Assembly (NCBI RefSeq): GCF_963422545.1
Contig: NZ_OY730248.1
Coordinates: forward strand, 62,001-126,000
Reading direction: 5' to 3'
DNA length: 64,000 nt
From: an uncultured Flavobacterium sp.
GTDB lineage: Bacteria > Bacteroidota > Bacteroidia > Flavobacteriales > Flavobacteriaceae
The notes beneath the pieces were generated by a model, which had not been told where the DNA came from, did not search any database, and saw nothing but the letters and a program-made list of their open reading frames with translations. The translations under genes and the position numbers were made by a program. This document shows, piece by piece, positions 1-10,828 of the stretch. Positions within the stretch are counted from its first letter, which is position 1, and each line of letters opens with the position of its first letter.

Positions 1-3000
1 ATGTTGATCGCTAATCTAACTTTACTCTCGCAAGTTGTTATTGGATCTTTGATCGCTGCGTAATACGTTCCGGTTGTTAATGCTGTAGCTGATGGAATTA
101 AATTTCCGCCGGTTAAAGCATCGTACCATACAATATTTGTTGAAGGACTTACATCAATTGTTGCAAATGTTGGCGCATCAATCAAACAGAAATTCTGAGT
201 TGTTTTGGTAATTACCGGTGTTCCAGGATCTGTTACATTAATTACAATCGCTAATCTAACTTTACTTTCGCAAGTTGTTATTGGATCTTTCATCGCTGCA
301 TAATAAGTTCCGCTTGTTAATGCTGTGGTGGATGGAATCATATTCCCTCCGGTTAAAGCATTGTACCAAACAATGTTTGCAGCAACTTCTGGACTTACAT
401 CAATCGTTGCAAACGTTGGCGCATCAATCAAACAGAAATTCTGAGTTGTTTTTGTAATTACTGGTGCTTCAGGATCAGTCACGCTGATGTTGATCGCTAA
501 TCTAACTTTACTTTCGCAAGTTGTTGCTGGATCTTTGATCGCTGCGTAATATGTTCCGCTTGTTAATGCTGTGGTTGGTGGAATTAAATTCCCGCCGGTT
601 AAAGTATTGTACCAAACAATATTGGTTGCCGGACTTACATCAATTGATACAAATGTTGGCGCATTTACTAAACAGAAATCTTGAGTTGTTTTAGTAATTA
701 CTGGTGTTCCAGGATCAGTTACGCTGATGTTGATCGCTAATCTAACTTTACTTTCGCAAGTTGTTATTGGATCTTTGATCGCTGCATAATAGGTCCCCGT
801 TGTTAATGCTGTTATAGATGGAATTAAATTTCCTCCGGTTAAAGCATCGTACCAAACAATATTTGTTGCCGGACTTACATCAATTGATGCAAATGTCGGA
901 GCATTTACTAAACAGAAATTCTGAGTTGTTTTTGTAATTACCGGTATTCCAGGATCAGTCACGCTGATGTTGATAGCTAATCTAACTTTACTCTCACAAG
1001 TTGTTATTGGATCTTTCATCGCTGCATAATAAGTTCCGCTTGTTAATGCTGTTGTGGATGGAATCATGGTCCCTCCGGTTAAAACATTGTACCAAACAAT
1101 GTTTGCAGCAACTTCTGGACTTACATCGATCGTTGCAAATGTTGGTGCGTCAATCAAACAGAAATTCTGCGTTGTTTTTGTAATTACCGGTGCTTCAGGA
1201 TCAGTCACGCTGATGTTGATCGCTAATCTAACTTTACTTTCGCAAGTTGTTGTTGGATCTTTTATCGCCGCGTAATAGGTTCCGCTTGTTAATGCTGTGG
1301 TTGGTGGAATTAAATTCCCGCCGGTTAAAGTATTGTACCAAACAATATTGGTTGCCGGACTTACATCAATTGATGCAAATGTCGGAGCGTTTACTAAACA
1401 GAAATTCTGAGTTGTTTTGGTAATTACTGGTGTTCCCGGATCAGTCACGCTGATGTTGATCGCTAATCTAACTTTACTTTCGCAAGTTGTTGTTGGATCT
1501 TTGATCGCTGCGTAATACGTTCCAGTTGTTAATACTGTGTTTGGTGGAATCAAGTTTCCGCCGGTTAAAGCATCGTACCAAACAATATTGGTTGCCGGAC
1601 TTACATCAATTGATGCAAATGTCGGTGCATTTACTAAACAGAAATCTTGAGTTGTTTTAGTAATTACTGGTATTCCAGGATCTGTTACATTAATTACAAT
1701 CGCTAATCTAACTTTACTCTCGCAAGTTGTTGTTGGATCTTTGATCGCTGCGTAATAAGTTCCTGATGTTAATGCTGTGTTTGGTGGAATTAAATTTCCT
1801 CCGGTTAAAGTATTGTACCAAACAATATTTGTCGCTGGACTTACATCAATTGATGCAAATGTAGGAGCATTTACTAAACAGAAATCTTGCGTTGTTTTGG
1901 TAATTACTGGTGTTCCCGGATCAGTCACACTAATTGTAATGGGTAATCTAACTTTACTCTCACAAGTTGTTGTCGGATCTTTTATTGCTGCGTAATACGT
2001 TCCAGATGTTAATACTGTAGCTGATGGAATTAAATTTCCTCCGGTTAAAGCATTGTACCAAACAATATTGGTTGCCGGACTTACATCAATTGATGCAAAT
2101 GTTGGAGCATTTACTAAACAGAAATCTTGCGTTGTTTTGGTAATTACTGGTGTTCCCGGATCTGTCACGCTGATGTTGATCGCTAATCTAACTTTACTTT
2201 CACAAGTAGTTACTGGATCTTTTATCGCTGCGTAATACGTTCCAGTTGTTAATACTGTGTTTGGTGGAATCAAGTTTCCGCCGGTTAAAGCATCGTACCA
2301 AACAATATTTGTTGCAGGACTTACATCAATTGATGCAAATGTCGGTGCATTTACTAAACAGAAATCTTGAGTTGTTTTAGTAATTACTGGTATTCCAGGA
2401 TCTGTTACATTAATTACAATCGCTAATCTAACTTTACTCTCGCAAGTTGTTGTTGGATCTTTGATCGCTGCGTAATAAGTTCCTGATGTTAATGCTGTGT
2501 TTGGTGGAATTAAATTTCCTCCGGTTAAAGTATTGTACCAAACAATATTTGTCGCTGGACTTACATCAATTGATGCAAATGTAGGAGCATTTACTAAACA
2601 GAAATCTTGCGTTGTTTTGGTAATTACTGGTGTTCCCGGATCAGTCACACTAATTGTAATGGGTAATCTAACTTTACTCTCACAAGTTGTTGTCGGATCT
2701 TTTATTGCTGCGTAATACGTTCCAGATGTTAATACTGTAGCTGATGGAATTAAATTTCCTCCGGTTAAAGCATTGTACCAAACAATATTGGTTGCCGGAC
2801 TTACATCAATTGATGCAAATGTTGGAGCGTTTACTAAACAGAAATCCTGAGACGTTTTAGTTATTACAGGTGTTCCAGGATCAGATACGGTTACAGTTAC
2901 TAACAATCGAACTGAACTTTCACAACTAGTCGCAGGATCTAAAATCGCCGCATAATAAGGACCATTTGCCAAAGCAGCTGTTGTTGCCAGCGCTATTCCC

Positions 3001-3110
3001 CCTGTTGATACATTGTACCAAACTACATTTGCCTCATTTACCTGAAGATTTGCAACGGTTGGATTGTTTACTAAACAGAAATCCTGCGTTGTATCATTAG
3101 TCGTTGGCGT
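1..3110 (-). repeat. Tandem 240-bp repeats encoding ~80-residue Ig-like units
   Basis: The start of the (Q)(D/N)FCL(V/I)(N/D) signature recurs, on the plus-strand numbering, at 181, 427, 667, 907, 1153, 1393, 1633, 1873, 2113, 2353, 2593, 2833 and, more diverged, 3070. Spacing is 240 bp, or 246 bp in units with two extra residues (PEVAAN in place of PATN). All spacings are multiples of three, so the reading frame is kept. A higher-order period of three units exists: 1597-2108 and 2317-2828 are identical over 512 bp at an offset of 720 bp, and the 246-bp variant recurs at an offset of 726 bp. The array continues past position 1. Confidence 0.97.
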
Positions 3111-6100
3111 AGGAGGATCATTAACAATTACGGTTACTTTTTTAAGTTCACCATTTTTATTCTGACATGTATTGTCACTTGCCACAGCTACATAATAAGT
3201 AATAGGACTCATAGCTGTTGTCAAACCTGAGGCGGTTAAAGTTCCGGTACCACTTATTGTATAGGTTACTCCGCCACTTACTCCACTAACGATAGGCTGT
3301 GTTTTATTAGCATCTAAATACCAGAAGAATACTGGATTTGTTAAAGAGCTTGTTGGTGTCAATACTGCATCTGTATCATGACAAATAGAAGCATTGTCTA
3401 TCACAATATCAGTTTCAAGTGAAGTTGGTAAAATCGTGAATGTTACTTGTTTTCTATCAGCTTCCATAGTTTCACAAAACTCATCTGAGCTAACTCCAAC
3501 ATAATAAGTATAAGTTCCGGGAACTAATCCTGTCAATACTAATTTTGAAGTTGTTTCGCCCACAACTAACTGACTTGTTGTACCATCGAATTTATACCAG
3601 TGATATACAGGATTAGTAAGTACAGGCAAAGCATTTAAAATCGCATCCAGAGTTACTTTACCATCTTCGGTACAAATTATATTGTTATTTCCTCCGTTTA
3701 TTGTCACATTTGCTATTGCACTTGCAGGAGTAGTTGCTCTCACTACTACAGTAACTTCACCTCTTTCTAAGGCTGGACAACCATAACGAATTGACTGAAT
3801 ATAATATTTATATGTACCAGGAGCTAATATTGCCGGAACTGTATAAGTTTGACCGGTAGCTAATTGAGTTCCGCCTGTTGGAGAATCATACCAAATATAG
3901 GTTGAACAGGCTTCTTCAGGTATCTGAAGCGTTATATCTGTTCCAGGGCAGACCGTTATTTTATTATCCGGATCGGCTCCTATTACAGTTGTGTTTGCAA
4001 CTCTGTCTACTGTATGAACTCTTAATAAATCTAATACTCCTACAGTTCCTCCTAAACGAATTCTTACTCTATCGTATGGTTCTGCTGTTGGTGAAGAAAC
4101 CAAAACCATTGCCATTGTATTTCCCGGCAATAAGTTTGAGCTAAAAAATGGACTTGAATTGTCAATTGGCGCTCCAACGGCAACACTTCCTAAGTAACGC
4201 TGAATAGTAAATCCATTTAATAAATTAACACTTAAAATTGAACCTGGTCTTGAAATGACAATTCTCAGTGTATCAGTTACAACTGATGGTGTTTTAAATT
4301 CAACTGTTAAGTCAGCTGCGGCCAAAACCCCTGCTCCGCTGTACATTGTAGCAAAAGTTGCAATATCATTGTCTGCAACATTCCATGCATCGCTCACTCC
4401 TACTGTACCTATAACAGTTAAGGCTCCCAAATCAGTTGCGCCATAAAAAATATCACGAATATCTCCAGGCGTACAAACTGCACTTGAAGCCGATTTGTTA
4501 TAATGAGCATCGAATACTTTTGTATTTTGAACAACACTTAAAAGTGAAGCTGACTGAATACGTATTCCGTCATAATTCTGCGGGCCCGAAGCATCTGAAG
4601 GAACAAAAGTAAACTCAAAGGTATTGTCTCCGGGAATTAAATTCAATAATGAACCAGATACGGGCTGCATTGTTCCAATGTCAACACCGCCTATAGTCCC
4701 TATTACTGATAGATTTTGACCAACCGCTAATACGGTGGATTCAGAACCTAATTTAATAGTTACCGGTGTTCCTTTTACAATAGGTGCCGGCCAGGTTAAA
4801 TTTTGCCAGGTTGTACCAACTCCTAAAAGTCCTACCCCTGTAGTAATAGTTGAGAATGTCTGCGGATTACCGTCAACTGCATTTGCTCCGTCAGTAACAC
4901 TTCCTGTAATTATTGATCCAGATGTTTGTGCAGTGGCATAAACTCTTTCTGTTAAAGACTGACATTTGCTAAGATCAATTACATTAATCACTTTTGTTGC
5001 AGTTGCAGAACAAATTCCATCGCTGGCAACAACTGTATAAGTATAAACTCCCGGTGTGTTTAAAACCCCAGTAGTAAATGTTGGTCCGGTTAAAGGATTT
5101 CCGTGTGGATCAAACCATGAAATTGTTCCTGTTGAAACCGCTGTTAAGGTAACATTTGAACCTATATTTACTGATTCTGATGGGTTTGTTACAACCAAGC
5201 TTGGCAATGCATTTATTGTCACAGTGACAGATCGCTTAACCGAAGGACAAGTAACCCCATTACCCTGAGCCAAAATTGAATAAACACCACTTATTGTAAT
5301 ATTAGCCGCAGCATCTGAAGTTATTACATTATTTGATGAATCATAGAAAGTATAGGTTGTATTTCCTGTTGAATCAAAATTAGTTATCGCATTTCTTAAA
5401 TTAGCACTTCCACAACCTGTCAACGTAGCATTTACATTTAAAACAGTAGTTGAAGGAAAATTAACGATTACTTGTTTTAATGTTCCATTTACATTCTCAC
5501 AAGTACCTCCATTTAAAATTGAGACAAAGTAATTATAAGGTGCTCCTGCAGCATTTAAGCCTGCAATAGTAAGTTCTCCAGTTATAGCATTTTTGGTAAA
5601 TGTTACTCCCGGCTGACTCGCTACAGTAGTTCCAGTTATAATTTCCTGAGTTTTATTTTGATCCGTATAATATCTAAACTCAGCTCCTGTAATTGTTGAT
5701 GATGTTGGGGTTAAAACCGCATCTCCCGCACAAGTAGCCTCAACTGGAGTTGTAATTATAACATCGGCATCTGTAGGAATTGACAATACTGTAACGGTAA
5801 CAGCCTGACGTAAACTATTAATACAAGTTCCTCCACGAGTTGCTTCTAAATAATATGTTGTAGTAGATGTTAAAGAAGCCGTTGGATTAACTGCAACAAT
5901 GTTTCCTCCTGTTGGTGCATCATACCAGGTAAAGGTTTCTGTTCCTGTAGAAGAAGCCGTTAAAGAAGCTGTCTGTCCTGAACAAATTGGCGCCGAAGCT
6001 CCTGTTATTACCGCATTTGGAAATCTGTAAGAAGCTTGATAAATGTACAAATTAGCTAATGCTGTTGCCACACCTCCTAATCTTACCTCAACCTTATCAA

Positions 6101-9044
6101 ATGGTGCAGTTGCAGTAAAACTTGCTTTAAATCTATTTCCTGACAATGGTTGAAGGTTCAATAAATTATTGGTAATTGTAACCCTGTCATTATTATACGT
6201 TACCCCATTAAAAGTTGCCAGACTAACCGCTCCTAATAATGTACCATTGGTTAATCCACCAGGTATTTCTAATTCAATATCAATTATATCTCCTGTCTGG
6301 CCTGGCGTAGCAAAAGTCAAAAGCTGCTGAATGTAACCTGTAACACCAAGTGGTGCGGTAAGTTCTGCAAATGTACTTATATCACCATCCACAGAATCAT
6401 TTTGATTAGCAGAAGTACACAAAATACACAAACCACCTGTACTTGTTATTTGAGAACCAGCTTGTAAACAAGTACTAACATTATCTATTACAATAACATT
6501 AATAACTCCTCTTACTGGATTTGTACAATCAGTCACTGCGTCGACAGCTTCAACATAATATGTTTTATTAGCCGTTAAAACAGGGCTTGGAGTATATGAT
6601 GTGGTATTTAAAGCTACAGATATACCTCCTGTTGGAACATCATACCAATTATATTTCACTCCTGCAACAGGATTAGAAACCGATAATGCAATTGTTTGTC
6701 CAGATTGTATAATAACATTTGAAGAAGCAAAAGTTGGTACAGCAGGCAGCGGATTAATGGTAAGATTTACAGCTGTACGTGTTGGAGTTGAACAACTTCC
6801 AATAACTGCTTCAACATAATAATTTGTATTTGCTGTTAAAGCCGGTGTCGTAAATGAAGTTCCTGTAAATAGTAAATTTCCTCCAGATGCAGCATCATAC
6901 CAATTATAAGTAGTACCAACTACTGGAGTCTGAACACTTAATGTAGCTGATTGTCCGCTGCATATTGTTGATGGTGAAACATCAACTACAGGCAATACCG
7001 GATTATCTACCAGAACCTGAACCGGGTTTCTTTCACTGTTAACACAGCCATTTCTTGTTATTTCAACATAATAAGTTGTTCCTGTTGTTAAAACCGGAGT
7101 TGTAAATGCAGCTGTAGAAGCTAATGAGGCTCCACCAGTCGCTGCGCTATACCAATTAACAGTTTCACCAACAGCAAGAACGGCGGTTAATGTTGTCGTT
7201 TGTCCGCTGCAAACAGTTGTATTTCCTGTTATAGCCGGAGCTTTATATCTATAGGTTGCCTGATAAATATCTAAATTTGCGACTAAAGCAACCAAACCTC
7301 CTAATCGAATTTCTACACGATCAAAATTTGCTCCCGCAGTCACGCTTGCTCTAAAACGGTCTCCGCTTAATGCTTGCAAAATAATTGACGGATTGTCAAT
7401 TGAAATTCTGTCATTATTATACGTTGCTCCATTATACGTTGCCAGACTAATCTGTCCTAATAATGAAAGATTGGTTAATCCGCCTGGTATCTCTAATTCA
7501 ACATCAACGATGTCACCCGTTTTACCCGGATTAGTAAATTGCAATGTCTGCTGAATCCATCCATTAATTAAACCAAGAGGAACGGTAAGTCTCGCTGCAG
7601 TTGCAGTATTTCCATCTACAGAATTATTTGGATTTGTGGAACTACACAATAAACACAAACCATTTTGTGTTGTCTGCTGGCTGCTAGCTTCATGACATCC
7701 GCCTAAAGCGGACTGAACCGTAACTGTTACAGGAACTCTTACTGCACTAACACAATTGCCGTTTGAGCTTTGAGCTTCAACATAATATGTTGTTGTTGCA
7801 GTTAAAATAGGTGTCGTAAAATTTGGTGTATTTGTTGCAACTGGTGTTCCGCCTGTAGCAACATCATACCAATTTAATTGCGCTCCGGGTTCAGAAGTTT
7901 CTGCATTTAGAGTTGCATTTTGACCGGACTGAATCGTAACACTTTGCGTTAAAACTGTTGGTGTTGCAGGAACTGCTGTAGAAACTACATTAACTGCAGT
8001 TCGTGTAGGACTTTTACAACTGCCTATCGCACCTTCGACATAAAAGGTTGTAGTACCCAAAGGCACAGTAGGTGAATATGTTGTTCCGGTTGTTAATGCT
8101 GCTCCGCCACTTGGAACAGAATACCATGAGTATGTCGTTCCCGGAATAGGATTTAAAAGCGTTAAAGTGGTCTGCTGAGTTGCTCCTGTAGAACAAATAA
8201 CAGTCCCAGCGTTATTAACCGCCGGTGCGACTGGGTTAGAAACATTAAGAACAACTGGTACTCGAACATTGCCTTCACATCCCGCAGCTCGGGAAATACC
8301 AATATAATAGGTAGTATTAGCATTTAAAACAGGAGTTGTGTAAGTATTTCCTGTTGCTAATGGTACTGTCGACGCCGCTGAACTATACCATTCAAGCGTA
8401 GTTCCTGCGGCTGGAGTAGCTGTAAGCGTTGTCGCAGATCCGGCACAAACAGTTTGTGATAAACCGCCAGTAACTGTTGGCTGTACAAATTCTAAACGAA
8501 CATCATAAATTCGTAAGCTGAGTAAAAGACTTAAAATCCCTCCAACTTTAATTTGTACTTGATTTGCATCGCCTGTTAAGGTATATTTTGCAACCCCAAC
8601 AGTGTTTCCTAATAAAAAAATCAAATTCAAACTCGGGTCATTCAAAGTCACACTTGAACCTACATTTGTACCTGACATTTTGGTTTGAAGTGATGCATTA
8701 GATAATAATCCAAGATCCAGCAAACCATTTCCTGTACCAAAATAAATTGCAATTTGATCTCCTGCTTTAGCCGTCTGGTTCAAGGTCATTGTTTCTTCGA
8801 CGAAACAGCTTACACCAACAGAATTTGTCAGGGTTGCAAAAGTCGTTAAGCCTGCGCTGTCATAAGCGTTGGCTGGACTATTAACATTTAATCCTAAGCA
8901 CAAAAATCCCCCTTGACTATTTGTTTGAGACACTGGTCTGCAAATAGTCTGAGAAAATACATTAGTGCATAATAAGAAGAAAAGTAGCAGTCCGAATAAT
9001 CTCTTCTGAAAGTTGAGACTACAAAAAGTAAAATTTTTTTTCAT
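1..9044 (-). CDS. Giant secreted Ig-repeat surface protein (adhesin-like), C-terminus outside window
   Basis: The frame is open from an ATG at 9044 to position 1 (about 3014 codons); no stop was met in the parts I translated, and the frame is still correct at position 1. Residues 1-32 are a signal peptide ending in VFSQ. A beta-rich domain of about 150 residues follows and recurs four more times in divergent form (see separate entry). Between copies lie Ig-like modules with the pattern WY...GG...L....YY, as in the CHU_C-associated Ig_7 family. From about 3110 downward the modules become near-identical units of about 80 residues with QDFCLVN and CESKVRL signatures. Known biology: such giant proteins in Flavobacterium are usually exported by the type IX system through a C-terminal CHU_C/T9SS domain, which would lie off-window. 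Inferred role: cell-surface adhesin. The start is set by the signal peptide. Confidence 0.9.
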   Translation of the reverse strand, partial: MKKNFTFCSLNFQKRLFGLLLFFLLCTNVFSQTICRPVSQTNSQGGFLCLGLNVNSPANAYDSAGLTTFATLTNSVGVSCFVEETMTLNQTAKAGDQIAIYFGTGNGLLDLGLLSNASLQTKMSGTNVGSSVTLNDPSLNLIFLLGNTVGVAKYTLTGDANQVQIKVGGILSLLLSLRIYDVRLEFVQPTVTGGLSQTVCAGSATTLTATPAAGTTLEWYSSAASTVPLATGNTYTTPVLNANTTYYIGISRAAGCEGNVRVPVVLNVSNPVAPAVNNAGTVICSTGATQQTTLTLLNPIPGTTYSWYSVPSGGAALTTGTTYSPTVPLGTTTFYVEGAIGSCKSPTRTAVNVVSTAVPATPTVLTQSVTIQSGQNATLNAETSEPGAQLNWYDVATGGTPVATNTPNFTTPILTATTTYYVEAQSSNGNCVSAVRVPVTVTVQSALGGCHEASSQQTTQNGLCLLCSSTNPNNSVDGNTATAARLTVPLGLINGWIQQTLQFTNPGKTGDIVDVELEIPGGLTNLSLLGQISLATYNGATYNNDRISIDNPSIILQALSGDRFRASVTAGANFDRVEIRLGGLVALVANLDIYQATYRYKAPAITGNTTVCSGQTTTLTAVLAVGETVNWYSAATGGASLASTAAFTTPVLTTGTTYYVEITRNGCVNSERNPVQVLVDNPVLPVVDVSPSTICSGQSATLSVQTPVVGTTYNWYDAASGGNLLFTGTSFTTPALTANTNYYVEAVIGSCSTPTRTAVNLTINPLPAVPTFASSNVIIQSGQTIALSVSNPVAGVKYNWYDVPTGGISVALNTTSYTPSPVLTANKTYYVEAVDAVTDCTNPVRGVINVIVIDNVSTCLQAGSQITSTGGLCILCTSANQNDSVDGDISTFAELTAPLGVTGYIQQLLTFATPGQTGDIIDIELEIPGGLTNGTLLGAVSLATFNGVTYNNDRVTITNNLLNLQPLSGNRFKASFTATAPFDKVEVRLGGVATALANLYIYQASYRFPNAVITGASAPICSGQTASLTASSTGTETFTWYDAPTGGNIVAVNPTASLTSTTTYYLEATRGGTCINSLRQAVTVTVLSIPTDADVIITTPVEATCAGDAVLTPTSSTITGAEFRYYTDQNKTQEIITGTTVASQPGVTFTKNAITGELTIAGLNAAGAPYNYFVSILNGGTCENVNGTLKQVIVNFPSTTVLNVNATLTGCGSANLRNAITNFDSTGNTTYTFYDSSNNVITSDAAANITISGVYSILAQGNGVTCPSVKRSVTVTINALPSLVVTNPSESVNIGSNVTLTAVSTGTISWFDPHGNPLTGPTFTTGVLNTPGVYTYTVVASDGICSATATKVINVIDLSKCQSLTERVYATAQTSGSIITGSVTDGANAVDGNPQTFSTITTGVGLLGVGTTWQNLTWPAPIVKGTPVTIKLGSESTVLAVGQNLSVIGTIGGVDIGTMQPVSGSLLNLIPGDNTFEFTFVPSDASGPQNYDGIRIQSASLLSVVQNTKVFDAHYNKSASSAVCTPGDIRDIFYGATDLGALTVIGTVGVSDAWNVADNDIATFATMYSGAGVLAAADLTVEFKTPSVVTDTLRIVISRPGSILSVNLLNGFTIQRYLGSVAVGAPIDNSSPFFSSNLLPGNTMAMVLVSSPTAEPYDRVRIRLGGTVGVLDLLRVHTVDRVANTTVIGADPDNKITVCPGTDITLQIPEEACSTYIWYDSPTGGTQLATGQTYTVPAILAPGTYKYYIQSIRYGCPALERGEVTVVVRATTPASAIANVTINGGNNNIICTEDGKVTLDAILNALPVLTNPVYHWYKFDGTTSQLVVGETTSKLVLTGLVPGTYTYYVGVSSDEFCETMEADRKQVTFTILPTSLETDIVIDNASICHDTDAVLTPTSSLTNPVFFWYLDANKTQPIVSGVSGGVTYTISGTGTLTASGLTTAMSPITYYVAVASDNTCQNKNGELKKVTVIVNDPPTPTTNDTTQDFCLVNNPTVANLQVNEANVVWYNVSTGGIALATTAALANGPYYAAILDPATSCESSVRLLVTVTVSDPGTPVITKTSQDFCLVNAPTFASIDVSPATNIVWYNALTGGNLIPSATVLTSGTYYAAIKDPTTTCESKVRLPITISVTDPGTPVITKTTQDFCLVNAPTFASIDVSPATNIVWYNTLTGGNLIPPNTALTSGTYYAAIKDPTTTCESKVRLAIVINVTDPGIPVITKTTQDFCLVNAPTFASIDVSPATNIVWYDALTGGNLIPPNTVLTTGTYYAAIKDPVTTCESKVRLAINISVTDPGTPVITKTTQDFCLVNAPTFASIDVSPATNIVWYNALTGGNLIPSATVLTSGTYYAAIKDPTTTCESKVRLPITISVTDPGTPVITKTTQDFCLVNAPTFASIDVSPATNIVWYNTLTGGNLIPPNTALTSGTYYAAIKDPTTTCESKVRLAIVINVTDPGIPVITKTTQDFCLVNAPTFASIDVSPATNIVWYDALTGGNLIPPNTVLTTGTYYAAIKDPTTTCESKVRLAINISVTDPGTPVITKTTQNFCLVNAPTFASIDVSPATNIVWYNTLTGGNLIPPTTALTSGTYYAAIKDPTTTCESKVRLAINISVTDPEAPVITKTTQNFCLIDAPTFATIDVSPEVAANIVWYNVLTGGTMIPSTTALTSGTYYAAMKDPITTCESKVRLAINISVTDPGIPVITKTTQNFCLVNAPTFASIDVSPATNIVWYDALTGGNLIPSITALTTGTYYAAIKDPITTCESKVRLAINISVTDPGTPVITKTTQDFCLVNAPTFVSIDVSPATNIVWYNTLTGGNLIPPTTALTSGTYYAAIKDPATTCESKVRLAINISVTDPEAPVITKTTQNFCLIDAPTFATIDVSPEVAANIVWYNALTGGNMIPSTTALTSGTYYAAMKDPITTCESKVRLAIVINVTDPGTPVITKTTQNFCLIDAPTFATIDVSPSTNIVWYDALTGGNLIPSATALTTGTYYAAIKDPITTCESKVRLAIN
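4010..8990 (-). repeat. Five divergent copies of a ~150-residue beta-rich domain within the giant protein
   Basis: Approximate copies lie at 8950-8490, 7710-7250, 6480-6020, 4970-4500 and 4490-4010. Shared features are a short start, often with cysteines (copies 2 and 3 have GLC-L-C or GLC-I-C), then VDG(N/D).-.T(F/A), a segment such as IQQ.L.F..PG..GD, a central hydrophobic (S/T)LL stretch, a late V.(V/I)(R/K)(L/V)GG, and closing (I/L).IY......(R/Y). Copies 2 and 3 are most alike and both contain LEIPGGLTN and YNNDR. Each copy is followed by Ig-like modules. I do not recognise a named family; a jelly-roll or lectin-like fold is a guess from the beta-strand pattern. Confidence 0.7.
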
Positions 9045-10297
9045 AATTTGGAAGATTAGAAAATGGACAATAAAATACCTCTTGCAATAAGCACGTACGC
9101 TTAAGCAATTCAAAAAACACTAAAACTCAATTAGTTAAACCATAAACTTAAAGTCTTAGTAACTAAGACAATAAATTAAATTTCATTAAAAAAATTATAT
9201 TGTATTAAGTATACCGAAGCATACTGAAGAGCATCTTCTATCCTGTCTGAATAGAAAATAGCTCAAAACTTTTGAGAAATACTGATTTTAATCAGACTTC
9301 TTAAAGGAGTGATTTGTAGAAGGTTTAATTTTCGTCAAAGAAAATTTACGTTTAGATAGAATTGAGGGGGTATTCTATTATAATTTATAATACCATGATT
9401 CAATAGCTATAGAAAGTTGATTAGTCAATCTATATATTTAGAATTCTGTTCTAAATATCGAATGGAGTATCGTTCGTATAAAATATTTCGGATTTATAGA
9501 AATATAAACACAGGAATACTATTCATTAACTCGAACACTGACTGGGGTTCGGGAATGAAAAATTAATATAATGTAAAAAGTTATGAAATAAATCTACCAA
9601 TGAAGTAAGATCAAGTTTGGGGATAAACTTAATTTTATTCAGAAGAATAAAAAATAAAGCTAAAATAATATGGATACCTAATGCAAACTTGATGAAGAAA
9701 GTAATTGTCAATTCCATAAGCAAACTAATTAAATTATTAGTAAAATTTTCAACTTTAAATTCCAACAAAAACGTAAAATCAAAATTTGTACTAATTTTTA
9801 AAAAAGTAATCAAATAACTTAATTTTAGCTGTTTTTGAAAAAGTACAAAAAAAACATTTTGTTTAACTTTTCTATTCTAAAATTAAAGAAAACAAACTTA
9901 CAAAACAAGCATAAAATTCTCATTTTTTTAATTTTAAGAAAAGTACTGACCTCAAAAAAACTTCAAAATACGAGAAAAACCAACAGTTTTAGGGTAATAA
10001 TGACTATTAGAGTTATCATAAAAAAAAACTAATTTTTTCATAATCTTTCAACAAAATAAGTAAAAACCTACTTTTTAAGCGTTCTAATCGGTTGAAATTA
10101 AGGTAAAAGAGCAAAAACGAAGAATAAAACCTGTATTTTTCTACACAAATACAAATTCCTTAAATAATTTAAAAAAAACGCGTAGAAATACGGATGAAAA
10201 AAAATTAAAAAGTATAAACAAAAGTTAAAAAAATTAAAAAGAGATAAACAATTTAATAGTCAATCATTTACCTCTTAAAATATTCTATAATCCAAAA
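9045..10297. other. Very AT-rich gap of 1253 bp with no convincing gene
   Basis: This stretch separates the start of the giant surface protein from the end of the next gene. It is rich in A/T runs. The short open frames in it overlap on both strands, consist mostly of Lys, Asn, Ile, Leu and Phe, and show no motif. It probably holds the promoter and leader of the giant gene, but I could not find a clear TAnnTTTG element close to that start. An AT-rich near-palindrome lies at 9369-9394. Confidence 0.7.
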
Positions 10298-10771
10298 TTA
10301 AGACTCAATAATAGTATTAATTTGAGTAAACAATTGTCCGTCACTTAAAAATGCTCCTTGTTGAATTAATTCAAAAATAGATGCATTTCTATCTTCAGTA
10401 AATACTTTTTTTCCAACTTTCATTTCAATGTTCTCAGTAAACATATTATCACTCAGCCATTGTAAACCATCTTTAGTCAAAAAATCAGTTTCCGGAACCA
10501 ATGATTTCAATACAATCGACTGAACATGTTCTTCAAAACACTGAAATAAAAAGATATGATTTTTAGAGAAATGCTCTAAATATTCAGCTCTTGATAAAAC
10601 ACCTTCCCAAATTAAATCTGAAAAAACATCTAACTCCTGTTCTGCAACTTCCGGTTTATTTAATTTAAGAGAATCCCACTCTGCCCTATCAATTGCCTGA
10701 GTAGCTAAAAAACTAGCGAATTCTGCGTGCAATTCATCAAATTGCTCTTTTGTTAATCTTGCGTATTTCAT
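10298..10771 (-). CDS. Conserved Bacteroidota protein, DUF6495-like
   Basis: This is a 157-residue cytoplasmic protein without signal peptide or membrane segment. It begins MKYARLTKEQFDELH, is acidic and helical, and contains WEGVLSRAEYLEHF. I associate this start and length with the DUF6495 family of Bacteroidota, from memory and without a search. No biochemical role is known to me. It lies downstream of the Oar-like receptor gene, on the same strand, but a strong terminator hairpin between them (10829-10855) makes cotranscription unlikely. Confidence 0.6.
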   Translation of the reverse strand: MKYARLTKEQFDELHAEFASFLATQAIDRAEWDSLKLNKPEVAEQELDVFSDLIWEGVLSRAEYLEHFSKNHIFLFQCFEEHVQSIVLKSLVPETDFLTKDGLQWLSDNMFTENIEMKVGKKVFTEDRNASIFELIQQGAFLSDGQLFTQINTIIES

Positions 10772-10828
10772 TGTTTATTTTTGTATTAAAACACTCTTAA
10801 AAGAGCTTTTATAAAATTTTATTATCCA

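Noticed and set aside
275..2715. Open frames of 60-73 codons on the plus strand in the repeat array
   Set aside because: They are antisense shadows of the giant protein's 240-bp units, recur once per unit, and show no independent motif or start context.
1..3110. Regular direct repeats as a CRISPR or satellite array
   Set aside because: Units are 240 bp, adjacent without unique spacers, and keep the reading frame; they are protein repeats.
9526..10032. Small open frames (95, 66 and 65 codons) on both strands in the AT-rich gap
   Set aside because: They overlap each other in opposite directions, consist largely of Lys/Asn/Ile/Phe and lack any recognisable feature; expected by chance in such AT-rich DNA.
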